From WTJY01 sp041568735 (GTDB lineage: Bacteria > Chloroflexota > Anaerolineae > Promineifilales > Promineifilaceae), in NCBI GenBank assembly GCA_041568735.1, contig JBFFZG010000210.1:1-8775 (forward strand): a DNA stretch of 8,775 nucleotides. The letters run 5' to 3'. The translations under genes were made by a program, and so were the position numbers. The stretch's first letter is position 1. Every line of letters begins with the position of its first letter. A model generated the notes under the pieces. The model saw only the letters and a list, made by a program, of their open reading frames with translations. It had not been told where the DNA came from and searched no databases. Of the stretch, positions 1-6,419 are shown in pieces.

Positions 1-1
1 C

Positions 2-457
2 CGGACCAGCCTGTGGCTGGCCGCCGGGGCGCTGACGGTTCTCGAGGGGGCCGGGGTCGTCGGCGCCCTGTTCTCGGGGACGCTGAGCGATCGGCTGGGG
101 CGGCGGCGGATGCTGGCTTTTCTGCTGGCCATCTCGCCGGCGCTGATGCTGCTTTTCCTGTTTGCCCCCGGCTGGCTGGCCGCGCCGCTGCTGATCGCTC
201 TGGGGCTGACGGCCATTTCGCCGACGCCGGTCATGCTGGCGGCCGTGCAGGATCACTTCCCGCGCCAGCGGGCGCTGGCCAATGGGCTCTACCTGGGCAT
301 GAATTTTCTCGTGCGCGCGGTGGCGATCTGGCTGGTGGGGGTGGCGGCCGATCGCTTCGGCCTGCCGGCCGCTTTTACGGGCAGCGCCCTGCTGGCCTTC
401 TTGAGCCTGGCGGCGGTCTGGTACCTGCCGGTTGATCGGATGACCCCGGCCAGCTGA
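2..457 (+). CDS. MFS transporter, C-terminal fragment (5' end outside window)
   Basis: This is the last 151 residues of an inner-membrane major facilitator superfamily transporter; the reading frame is open from the first complete codon at base 2 to a TGA stop. About residues 3-24 form a hydrophobic helix. It is followed by GTLSDRLGRRRML, the motif-A-like cytoplasmic loop that in MFS proteins lies between helices 8 and 9. At least four further hydrophobic segments follow (about 38-56, 57-82, 92-118 and 121-142), ending in a short polar tail. This fits the C-terminal half of a 12-helix carrier. The tone of the sequence (AVQDHFPRQRALANGLYLG) recalls fosmidomycin-resistance-like exporters, but that subfamily assignment is weak and the substrate is unknown. 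The gene converges on the minus-strand operon with a 95-base gap, so it is probably transcribed separately. Confidence 0.85.
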   Translation, partial: RTSLWLAAGALTVLEGAGVVGALFSGTLSDRLGRRRMLAFLLAISPALMLLFLFAPGWLAAPLLIALGLTAISPTPVMLAAVQDHFPRQRALANGLYLGMNFLVRAVAIWLVGVAADRFGLPAAFTGSALLAFLSLAAVWYLPVDRMTPAS

Positions 458-482
458 TCCTCTCGACTGTGCCCGATGTTCT

Positions 483-498
483 CGCCGGGCCACCGGCG
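483..498. terminator. Possible hairpin between convergent genes
   Basis: A perfect 6-bp inverted repeat, CGCCGG (483-488) and CCGGCG (493-498), has a 4-base loop and lies in the 95-base gap between the convergent MFS and molybdenum hydroxylase genes. The location suits a bidirectional terminator. There is no T-tract on either side, and GGCC/CCGG words are common across this window, so chance is a real alternative. Confidence 0.25.
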
Positions 499-552
499 GG
501 CGCGGTCGGAGAGCGGTCCGAACCCGAGGGGGATTGGATCTGATCCCGCCCG

Positions 553-3255
553 CTACCCCCGCTCACCCGCCGCCAGGGCGGCAAGGACCCGGTCCGGCGT
601 GAAGGGAATCTCCCGCAGGCGCACCCCCACCGCGTCGTAGACGGCGTTGGCGATGGCGGCCGGCGCCGGCGGCTGCGTCCCCTCCCCGCTGCCGAGGAAC
701 GGCTGCTCCGGCCGGCTGATCAGCACCGTCGCCAGCTCCGGCACGCCGGTGGCCCGCAGAATCGGATAGCCGTCCCAATCCTGGCTGCGCACCCCGCTCT
801 CGTCAAAGGCGACCGCCTCGTGCAGCGTCCAGCTGGCGGCCTGGATAAAGCCTCCCTCGAGCTGGTTGCTCAGCCCGTCCGGGTTGACGATCTGCCCCGC
901 GTCGGCGGCGATGACCGCCCGCTTCATCTGGATGGCCCCGGTCGTTCGATCGACTTCGAGGTCGACGACGATGGCGGCGTAGGCCTGCCGGTTCTTGTAG
1001 CGGGCAAAGGCGATCCCCCGGCCGCGCCCTTCGCCGGCCGGCCAGGTCCGCGGCTCCCAGCCGGCCCGGGCCGCCGCCGCCTCGACGACCGCCCGCGCCC
1101 GCTTGTCCGCCAGATGGCGCAGGCGGAATTCGACCGGGTCGACCCCGGCCGCGGCCGCCAGCTCGTCCATGAACGATTCGATGGCAAAGACGTTGGCGTA
1201 TGCCCCCAGGCTGCGCAGCGAGGAGGTGCGCAGGGGGCTGCCGGCCAGGAAATGGGTGACGATGCGCCGGTTGGGGAAGGCGTAGAGTGGGTCGGCGTTG
1301 CGGTATTCGCCAAAATTGTTGCCCAGGGTCGGCCCGGGTTGGAAGGGTTCGATCGGCTCGGCCCGGTGCCAGGCGGCCACGAGGCTGGTGCCGGCCGCGC
1401 CGGGCCGCGAGCGGGTCGTGTGGGCGAAGCTCCAGACGTCGTGATTCCAGGCGCGCACCGCGCCCGCTTCGTCCAGGGCGGCCTGTAGTTTCACGACCAT
1501 GGCCGACCCGTACGGCTCCCAGCCGTGCTCGTCCTCGCGCATCCACTGCAGGGCGACCGGCCGGCCGGGGAGCGCCAGCGCCAGCAGGGCGGCGTCGAAG
1601 GCGGCGTCGTCGGCCCCGTTGTGGCCGTAGCAGCCGGAGCCCTCGGCGTAGATGACCTCGATGTCGTCCGGCTCCATGGCCAGCGCGGCGGCCAGGGCCG
1701 CCTGCTGCGGGTAAACCCCCTGGGTCTGCGCCCAGACGGTCAGCCGGCCGTCCTGGAACAGGGCGGCCGCGGCCGAGGGGCCGAGCGAGCCATGCATGTG
1801 ATACGGCCGATAATAAGTGGCCGCCAGCACCCGGTCGCCGGGCTCCTCCTCGAGCCGTGGGGGAATCGGATCGGTCGTGGCCGTCCCGCGATCGACCAGG
1901 AAATCCCGCGATGGTTGGGCCAGCATGTAATCGTAGAGCTGTTCCTGCGGCGGCAGGGCGGTGCGGTTGTCCCAGACCGCCTGCTCTTTCATCGCGGCCA
2001 GCGCCCGCACCGCCTGCTCCTCCCGTTCGGCGATGACGGCCAGGAAGCGGCCGTCGCGCACGACGGCGATCACGCCGGGCAGCGCCCGCACGGCCGCCTC
2101 GTCGAACGAGACGAGGTGGCCGTCGTAAGCCGGCGGCCGCAGGACGCGCCCGTAGACCATTCCGGGCAGCTCGAGGTCGTGCAGATAGCTGGGCTGACCG
2201 GTCACCTTGGCCAGGAGATCCAGCCGGGTTTCCGGCCGGCCGACCAGCCGGTGAGCGGCCGCGGGTTTGGGCGCGGCGGCGCCGGTGACCGGCCGCTCGA
2301 AGCGGCGGCCGGCGAAGAGATCCCAGTAGGTCGTCTGCCGGCCGGTGGCCGGGTCGGTGATCGTGCCGTCGGCCACGAGCAGGCCGGCCGCCGGCGTTTC
2401 CGCTTCCAGCTCCTCGAAGGCCAGGTCGAGCAGGTGCTGGCGCGCTTCGGCCGCCGCCTGCCGCACCGCCCGGCCGGTCGTCTCCAGCGACAGGCTGCCG
2501 ACGGTCGCTCCCTCATCCGGGGCGGCGCCGGTGGCCACGCCGGCTACCTCGATGCGGGCCAGGTCGACGTCGAGCTCCTCGGCGGCGATCTGGGCTACGG
2601 CCGTCTGGATCCCCTGGCCGTACTCGACCTTGCCGGTGTAAATCGTGATCGTGCCGCCGGGGTTGATCCGCACCCAGCGGTCGAGCTCCGGCGTGGTGAC
2701 GAGCGAGGCGGGGAGGGGACCATCTGTCTCTACCGGCGGGTCGGGGATCGGCTCTCCCTCGACGACCTCGTAGATCGGCTCCCAGATCGGCCGGCCGATG
2801 CGCATCTTGATCGCCCGCCGGACCCGCTCATAAACGCCGCAGCGGCAGATGTTGTCGGCCAGCGCCGCGCGGATCTCGTCGTCGGTCGGGTAGCGCACCC
2901 GATTGAGCAGCCCCTGGGCGGCGATGATCATGCCCGAGGCGCAGTAGCCGCACTGAATCGCCTGCTCCTCGACGAAGGCTTCCTGCAGGGGATGGGGATT
3001 ATCCGGTGTTCCCAGCCCCTCGACCGTCGTGATGGCCAGGCCGGCCACCCGCGCGATCGGGATCTCGCAGGAAGGGACGTCCGCCCCGTCGATCAGGACC
3101 TTGCAGGCGTTGCACTGCTCGAGGCCGCAGCCGAACTTGGGCCCTTTCAGGCCGAGATCGTTGCGCAGAACGGTGAGCAGGGGGGTTTCCGGATCGATCC
3201 CGGCCGGCAGCTCGTGGTCGATCCCGTTGACATGGAGGGTGATTCGTTCAGACAT
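553..3255 (-). CDS. Fused [2Fe-2S]-molybdopterin hydroxylase (IorA-IorB / NicA-NicB type)
   Basis: A 900-residue xanthine dehydrogenase-family enzyme, expected to hydroxylate a heterocycle or oxidise an aldehyde with water as the oxygen source. Residues 1-155 are the two-cluster ferredoxin module. Cys43, 48, 51 and 63 form the plant-type [2Fe-2S] site; Cys102, 105, 137 and 139 (CGYC...CRC) form the second. Residues 190-900 are the molybdopterin part. They include GKVEYGQGIQ at 208-217 with the Gln of the Mo-binding GQ motif, a hammerhead domain near 345-425, and ESFMDELA at 693-700. Near the C-terminus GSGEGTQPP carries Glu858, at the position of the catalytic glutamate. There is no FAD domain or haem motif. 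In characterised IorAB and NicAB enzymes these two parts are separate subunits, so this is a fusion. No signal peptide is visible. ATG is preceded by AGGA six bases upstream; the stop is TAG. It is the last gene of the operon, 51 bases after OsmC. The family call is firm; the substrate is unknown. Confidence 0.93.
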   Translation of the reverse strand: MSERITLHVNGIDHELPAGIDPETPLLTVLRNDLGLKGPKFGCGLEQCNACKVLIDGADVPSCEIPIARVAGLAITTVEGLGTPDNPHPLQEAFVEEQAIQCGYCASGMIIAAQGLLNRVRYPTDDEIRAALADNICRCGVYERVRRAIKMRIGRPIWEPIYEVVEGEPIPDPPVETDGPLPASLVTTPELDRWVRINPGGTITIYTGKVEYGQGIQTAVAQIAAEELDVDLARIEVAGVATGAAPDEGATVGSLSLETTGRAVRQAAAEARQHLLDLAFEELEAETPAAGLLVADGTITDPATGRQTTYWDLFAGRRFERPVTGAAAPKPAAAHRLVGRPETRLDLLAKVTGQPSYLHDLELPGMVYGRVLRPPAYDGHLVSFDEAAVRALPGVIAVVRDGRFLAVIAEREEQAVRALAAMKEQAVWDNRTALPPQEQLYDYMLAQPSRDFLVDRGTATTDPIPPRLEEEPGDRVLAATYYRPYHMHGSLGPSAAAALFQDGRLTVWAQTQGVYPQQAALAAALAMEPDDIEVIYAEGSGCYGHNGADDAAFDAALLALALPGRPVALQWMREDEHGWEPYGSAMVVKLQAALDEAGAVRAWNHDVWSFAHTTRSRPGAAGTSLVAAWHRAEPIEPFQPGPTLGNNFGEYRNADPLYAFPNRRIVTHFLAGSPLRTSSLRSLGAYANVFAIESFMDELAAAAGVDPVEFRLRHLADKRARAVVEAAAARAGWEPRTWPAGEGRGRGIAFARYKNRQAYAAIVVDLEVDRTTGAIQMKRAVIAADAGQIVNPDGLSNQLEGGFIQAASWTLHEAVAFDESGVRSQDWDGYPILRATGVPELATVLISRPEQPFLGSGEGTQPPAPAAIANAVYDAVGVRLREIPFTPDRVLAALAAGERG

Positions 3256-3306
3256 CGCGTTTCCTGTTTGGATTTATCGGGGCGCGGGAGCTGGGCCGGA
3301 GCCGGG

Positions 3307-3768
3307 TCAGCCGATGCGCTCCCAGGTGACGGTATAGTCGGGAATGGCCGCCCGGATCAGGCTGTCGACCGGGCAGTAGCGGGAGACGAGGTCGGCCAGC
3401 CGGTCGAGCTTTTTGTCGTCCTCGGCCGTCTTGATGCGGATGGTCAGCCGGACCGCCCGGTAGTGGACGGGCACGGCCGCCAGCCCCTTGCGCCCCCGGG
3501 TGTCGAGCTCCCCCTCGGCCAGCGTCTCCAGGTGCTCGTATGCGAAACGAATCTTGTCGGCCAGCCTGGCCGTCGAGACGTTCGTTCAGGCGCAGAGCGC
3601 GGCCAGGATGTATTCGAGCGGCGTGGGACCCAGATCGTCCCCTCCGCGGGACGGCGGCTCGTCGGAGATGACCGGCTCGAGGTGGCGGATGAATATTTTC
3701 GAGGCCGCGTGGGTCAGCATTTCCCCGCGGGCCCGGTTGGTGACGACATGTTCCGGCGTATCCTGCAT
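3307..3768 (-). CDS. OsmC/Ohr-family protein, probable selenoprotein (Sec at residue 61)
   Basis: Reading through one in-frame TGA gives a 153-residue OsmC-family protein, the usual length for these thiol-dependent peroxide reductases. Residues 46-60 (LGPTPLEYILAALCA) are the family's conserved helix start. The next codon is TGA, where relatives have the reactive cysteine followed by TN. The protein then continues in frame with TNVSTARLADKI, a central strand region (VHYRAVRLTIRIK, about 101-113) and YCPVDSLI, whose Cys132 matches the second conserved cysteine. It ends at TGA 3307-3309. GGAGG lies seven bases before the ATG. No start codon with a ribosome binding site follows the internal TGA, so the second half would not be made independently. 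Known OsmC/Ohr proteins reduce organic hydroperoxides in the cytoplasm. OsmC-like selenoproteins have been reported from marine metagenomes. A nonsense mutation or a sequencing error is the alternative, but finding either exactly at the catalytic codon would be a coincidence. Cys59 two residues earlier makes an unusual Cys-x-Sec pair. Confidence 0.85.
3548..3584 (-). promoter_or_regulatory. Candidate bacterial SECIS hairpin
   Basis: Immediately 3' of the TGA the message can fold into one extended hairpin. From the base it has CGAA/TTCG (4 bp), a two-base bulge, TCT/AGA (3 bp), a C-A mismatch, one G-C pair, an A-A mismatch, then CGGCCA/TGGCCG (6 bp) closing a GGC loop at 3564-3566. The loop begins about 19 bases after the TGA. 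As I recall the general bacterial SECIS description, the apical loop is small with a G in its first two positions and lies about 16-37 bases past the UGA; this fits whether or not the last A-U pair is closed. No structure calculation was run. GGCC words are frequent in this DNA, so the upper stem alone would be weak evidence. Confidence 0.65.
3586..3588 (-). other. In-frame TGA, probable selenocysteine codon
   Basis: This TGA sits at codon 61 of the OsmC-family gene, at the position of the peroxidatic cysteine. TGA is not generally reassigned here: tryptophan is encoded by TGG throughout, and TGA serves as the normal stop of this same gene and of the cupin, dehydrogenase, hydrolase and FAD oxidoreductase genes. 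Local recoding is therefore needed, which points to selenocysteine directed by the hairpin immediately downstream. Confidence 0.8.
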
Positions 3769-3803
3769 GCGTGTGCCTCCGTTTGTCTCAAATCGATTGG
3801 AAA

Positions 3804-4148
3804 TCAGTCCTGGTCCGCCCGCGGAGTGAAGCCCTGTAGAATTTCCAGCCCCGCTTCCCCGGCCCGGAAATAATACCGCTCACCCGGCTCGAGCCAGAGG
3901 ACGCTTTCGGGCGCCAGCTCGAATTCGGCGCCGTCGACCACGGCCGCACCGCCGCCGCGAATCACGTAGAGGAGCTGCTCGGTCTGGCCGTGCACCCAAT
4001 CCGGGGTGCGGGCGCCGGCTTCCAGGATGAGGCGGCGGGCGACCATCGCCGGCGCGCCGAACAGCGCCTCGTCGGCCAGGGTGACGGCCTGCCAGCCCTC
4101 CCCTTTTTCGGTGATCGGGTTTTCGTTTGCCTGTCGAATAATCGGCAC
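3804..4148 (-). CDS. Small single-domain cupin protein
   Basis: A 114-residue protein with one cupin beta-barrel. The first cupin motif is recognisable around residues 45-67, with His53 and Glu57 as possible metal ligands and the turn YVIRGGGAAVVDG. The second motif (PGERYYF, about 88-94) has Tyr where the usual metal-binding His would be, and the second His of motif 1 is also absent. Metal binding may therefore be weak or missing. Small cupins of this kind act as isomerases, dioxygenases or ligand binders, and no specific role can be assigned. The start is GTG; an AAGGAGG five bases upstream supports it strongly, and no better ATG exists nearby. It lies between the sugar-dehydrogenase-like gene (40-base gap) and the OsmC gene (35-base gap) in the same orientation. 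Confidence 0.85.
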   Translation of the reverse strand: MPIIRQANENPITEKGEGWQAVTLADEALFGAPAMVARRLILEAGARTPDWVHGQTEQLLYVIRGGGAAVVDGAEFELAPESVLWLEPGERYYFRAGEAGLEILQGFTPRADQD

Positions 4149-4153
4149 GAGAG

Positions 4154-4160
4154 CCTCCTT
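4154..4160 (-). promoter_or_regulatory. Ribosome binding site fixing the GTG start of the cupin gene
   Basis: AAGGAGG, a near-perfect Shine-Dalgarno sequence, lies five bases before the GTG at 4148-4146. It decides the otherwise ambiguous non-ATG start. Confidence 0.8.
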
Positions 4161-4168
4161 GTTATGTC

Positions 4169-4209
4169 AAATAAAATCAAAACGGCCTTCAATCGGCCTG
4201 GCCGGCCGT
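4169..4209 (-). terminator. Possible attenuator or terminator between dehydrogenase and cupin genes
   Basis: On the minus strand ACGGCC (4209-4204) can pair with GGCCGT (4187-4182) across a 16-base loop that contains the stop codon of the dehydrogenase gene. The stem is followed at once by a T-rich tract, TTTGATTTTATTT (4181-4169), which stands out sharply in this G+C-rich DNA. The layout resembles a rho-independent terminator, but the loop is large and the T-run interrupted. It could partly uncouple the last three genes from the first four. No convincing promoter for the cupin gene is seen in the 40-base gap. Confidence 0.35.
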
Positions 4210-5181
4210 GAGCAGCGCCTGCCGAATGACGGCCAGGCTGGCCAGCCCGACGGCCGCCCCGGTTTCCGGGGTTCGCTCCCCCCGTACGCAGCGGGCGAAT
4301 TCAGCCAGCTCCTCGACCAGCATATCCCGCTCGTCGAAGTCGACCCGCTCGCGCCCGGTTCGCGTTTCCAGGGTCAGCGTGGTGGCCGCGTCCATTTTCT
4401 CCGCCTGCGGCCAGATCGACATATCGGTTTCGTAGTGGAGATTGGCCTGCGTGCCGTAGAGACGCAGAGCATAGGTTTTCGGCGAAACGTAGCTGCAGTT
4501 GAGCGTCCCCAGCGCCCCGCTGGCAAACGTCAGGCGGGCCGCGGCCACGTCGTCGATTTCGGCCGAAGTGGCCAGCCGGGCAAAGGCCCCTTCGACCCGG
4601 GCGATGGGGCCCAGCCAGTACTGGAGGGTGTCGGCGTGGTGGATCCCGAGCTGCATCAGCGGGCCGCCGGGACAGGTATCCCGGTAGAAGCGCCACTTGT
4701 CCGGGGTCAGCGTGCCGGGCAGTGAAAAATTGGCCTCGGCCAGAACGACCTGGCCGAGCGCGCCGGCCTCCAGCAGTTCCTTCACCCGGCGGGCGGCCCC
4801 CAGCCGGCGGAAGCCGTGGCCGACCATCAGGGTGATTCCGGCCGACCCGGCGGACTGCTGCATGAGCCGGCCGTCTTCCAGGGTGTCGGCGATCGGCTTC
4901 TCGACGAAGACGTGTTTGCCCCGCTCGGCGCAGGCGGCCGTCTGCGCCGCGTGCAGCCCGTTGGGGGTGACGAGCAGCACCCCTTCGACCCGGGGATGAT
5001 CGAGGGCGGCTTCGAACGAGGTGGCTGCCTCGCAGCCAAATTCGGCGGCGAAAGCCACCCGCTTTTCGGCCGTCCGGCTGAAGCAGGTGACGAGGTCGAG
5101 CGCCGGCGTGCGGGCCGCGGCGGCCGCCAGCCGCCGTCCCCACATGCCGGTGCCGATGAGTGCGATGCCGACAGGTTCCAT
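4189..5181 (-). CDS. Gfo/Idh/MocA-family NAD(P)-dependent oxidoreductase
   Basis: A 330-residue cytoplasmic dehydrogenase of typical family length. The N-terminal Rossmann fold has VGIALIGTGMWG (residues 4-15) with the dinucleotide-binding glycines. TPNGLHA at 72-78 and EKPIA at 94-98 follow, Lys95 being the conserved active-site lysine. The C-terminal domain carries GGPLMQLGIHHADTL (172-186), with the His and Asp that usually complete the catalytic site. Members oxidise or reduce sugars, inositols and related compounds. The exact substrate cannot be read here. The start was placed at the ATG at 5181 because the Rossmann strand begins four residues later and GGGAGG lies 11 bases upstream. A longer frame reaching 5247 would overlap the previous gene and adds unconserved residues. 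Only four bases separate it from the M24 gene, which indicates co-transcription and probably coupled translation. Confidence 0.92.
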   Translation of the reverse strand: MEPVGIALIGTGMWGRRLAAAAARTPALDLVTCFSRTAEKRVAFAAEFGCEAATSFEAALDHPRVEGVLLVTPNGLHAAQTAACAERGKHVFVEKPIADTLEDGRLMQQSAGSAGITLMVGHGFRRLGAARRVKELLEAGALGQVVLAEANFSLPGTLTPDKWRFYRDTCPGGPLMQLGIHHADTLQYWLGPIARVEGAFARLATSAEIDDVAAARLTFASGALGTLNCSYVSPKTYALRLYGTQANLHYETDMSIWPQAEKMDAATTLTLETRTGRERVDFDERDMLVEELAEFARCVRGERTPETGAAVGLASLAVIRQALLTAGQAD

Positions 5182-5185
5182 CAGG

Positions 5186-6394
5186 TTAATGACCTCCCGT
5201 GATGATCGGTTCAAAGGGGATGGTGTGGAGGCATTCAACCCCGTCATCGGTGACGATCGTCAGGGCGCCCAGCTGCAGTCCCATCGACTCGTCCGGCGTG
5301 ATCGGGTTGGGCTGGATGACGATGGCCATGTTTTTGGCGAACGTGCGGCCGGCCGGGGGCTGCCGGCTGTCATCCCAGGGCCAGTAGGCGGTGCAGGTGC
5401 GGTCGATGAGCGGTGGATGGATGTCGACCCCATAGCCGTGAATCAGGTCGTCGTAGATGAGATAGCCGTTCTCGCCGATGATCGAGGCCGCCCGGATGAC
5501 ATCCCGCTCGGTGGCGCCCGGCCGGATGGCCGCGGCGATCCGCTCGTAGGCGGCCAGCGCCGTGTCGAACAGGGCCTGCCAGGCCGGGGTCGGGCCGGCC
5601 TCGACGAAGATCGGCCGGTGGATCTGCCCGGAGTAGCCCCAGTAAGAAGCGCTGATCTCGGTGATGATGACATCGCCCGGCCGGATGACCCGATCCGACG
5701 GATTCTGCGCCGGCAGGCAGCCGTTGGGGGCGTCCATGGCCATCGAGCGCAGAAAGGCGATATGGGGAATGCCGCCGTCGAAGCGGTAGCTGCCCTCGAT
5801 GATGCCGAGCAGGTTGTAGTCGGTCATCCCCGGCCGCACCTGCGCCTGCAGGGCGCGGATCGTCCGGTCGGTGAAGGCGGCCGCCCGCCGCAGCCAGGTG
5901 ATCTCTTCGTCCGACTTGATGGTGCGCAGGCGGGTGAACGGCAGGGTGACGTCGACCAGGGTCACGTCCGGCAGGCCGGCCCGCAGTGTCTCGTGGTGCT
6001 GGTAGGGCATCCCCATGCCGAACTTGTGGTTGACGCCGACCAGCCCGAGGCGGCCGGTGGTGAGACCGGTGCGCCGCAGCCGTTCGACGACGGTGGCGGC
6101 CGGATCGTATCCCCCCCACTCGATGAGCGGAATATCGCTGACCTGCCGGGCGTTGGGGACGTGGTTGGTCAGCCCGGTGTAGAGGGCCGGTTCGATCGAC
6201 TCGTCGAGCGGGGCCACCAGGTAGCTGTGGTGCAGGTCGAGATGGTTGGTCAGCCAGAAAATGTTGGCTTCATTGTGCCGGTTGACGCCGGAATTGCCGA
6301 AGACGAGCAGGCCGCGCAGATCTTGCGCCTGCATGAGCTCGCGGGCGGCCGCCCAGCGGCGGTTCATTTCCTCGGGAGAAAAACGATCGAACAT
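5186..6394 (-). CDS. M24-fold protein (creatinase / aminopeptidase P-like) with degraded metal site
   Basis: A 402-residue protein with the two-domain layout of M24B proteins: an N-terminal creatinase-type domain (about 1-155), the junction LPFTRLRTIKSDEEI (151-165), and a C-terminal pita-bread domain. The length equals that of creatinase and prolidase-like enzymes. The five metal ligands expected of M24 peptidases are mostly changed. The two Asp positions read Glu246 (TEIS) and Gln257 (GYSGQIHR), and the Glu of the EP motif is Gln361 (IQPNPI). The last Glu is replaced in the GLQLGALTI segment near 377. His319 (HGYG) and the downstream His326 remain. The upstream His usual before the first Asp appears to be Ala229. 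It is therefore unlikely to be a two-metal aminopeptidase. Creatinase is a known metal-free member of this fold that hydrolyses a C-N bond, so a hydrolase of a small nitrogen compound is an attractive but unproven guess. Start ATG with AGGTGA upstream, 25 bases after the hydrolase gene. Confidence 0.88.
   Translation of the reverse strand: MFDRFSPEEMNRRWAAARELMQAQDLRGLLVFGNSGVNRHNEANIFWLTNHLDLHHSYLVAPLDESIEPALYTGLTNHVPNARQVSDIPLIEWGGYDPAATVVERLRRTGLTTGRLGLVGVNHKFGMGMPYQHHETLRAGLPDVTLVDVTLPFTRLRTIKSDEEITWLRRAAAFTDRTIRALQAQVRPGMTDYNLLGIIEGSYRFDGGIPHIAFLRSMAMDAPNGCLPAQNPSDRVIRPGDVIITEISASYWGYSGQIHRPIFVEAGPTPAWQALFDTALAAYERIAAAIRPGATERDVIRAASIIGENGYLIYDDLIHGYGVDIHPPLIDRTCTAYWPWDDSRQPPAGRTFAKNMAIVIQPNPITPDESMGLQLGALTIVTDDGVECLHTIPFEPIITGGH
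5193..5198 (-). promoter_or_regulatory. Ribosome binding site embedded in the end of the M24 gene
   Basis: GGGAGG overlaps the last Gly-Gly codons of the M24 gene and lies 11 bases before the ATG of the Gfo/Idh/MocA gene. It supports the 5181 start over the longer frame and suggests translational coupling. Confidence 0.6.
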
Positions 6395-6419
6395 GATGAA
6401 TGGTCACCTGTCAGGCCGG

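Noticed and set aside
3586..3588. TGA read as tryptophan under an alternative genetic code
   Set aside because: TGG encodes tryptophan throughout, TGA ends several genes here, and tryptophan would not fit the conserved cysteine position.
3586..3768. A separate 60-residue protein ending at the internal TGA
   Set aside because: It would stop immediately before the catalytic residue of an OsmC domain, whose remainder continues in the same frame. A functional short protein is very unlikely.
1525..3873. Long plus-strand open frame of 782 codons opposite the molybdenum hydroxylase and OsmC genes
   Set aside because: It is antisense to clearly homologous proteins and has a low-complexity Arg/Gly/Pro/Asp-rich translation without recognisable domains. 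It is a typical shadow frame in G+C-rich DNA.
4148..4188. A promoter with TTGACA in the gap before the cupin gene
   Set aside because: TTGACA is present on the minus strand, but at normal spacing the -10 region would fall inside the cupin coding start and does not resemble TATAAT.
5182..5247. N-terminal extension of the Gfo/Idh/MocA frame
   Set aside because: It overlaps the M24 gene and adds 22 unconserved residues before a Rossmann strand that normally starts within a few residues of the N-terminus.
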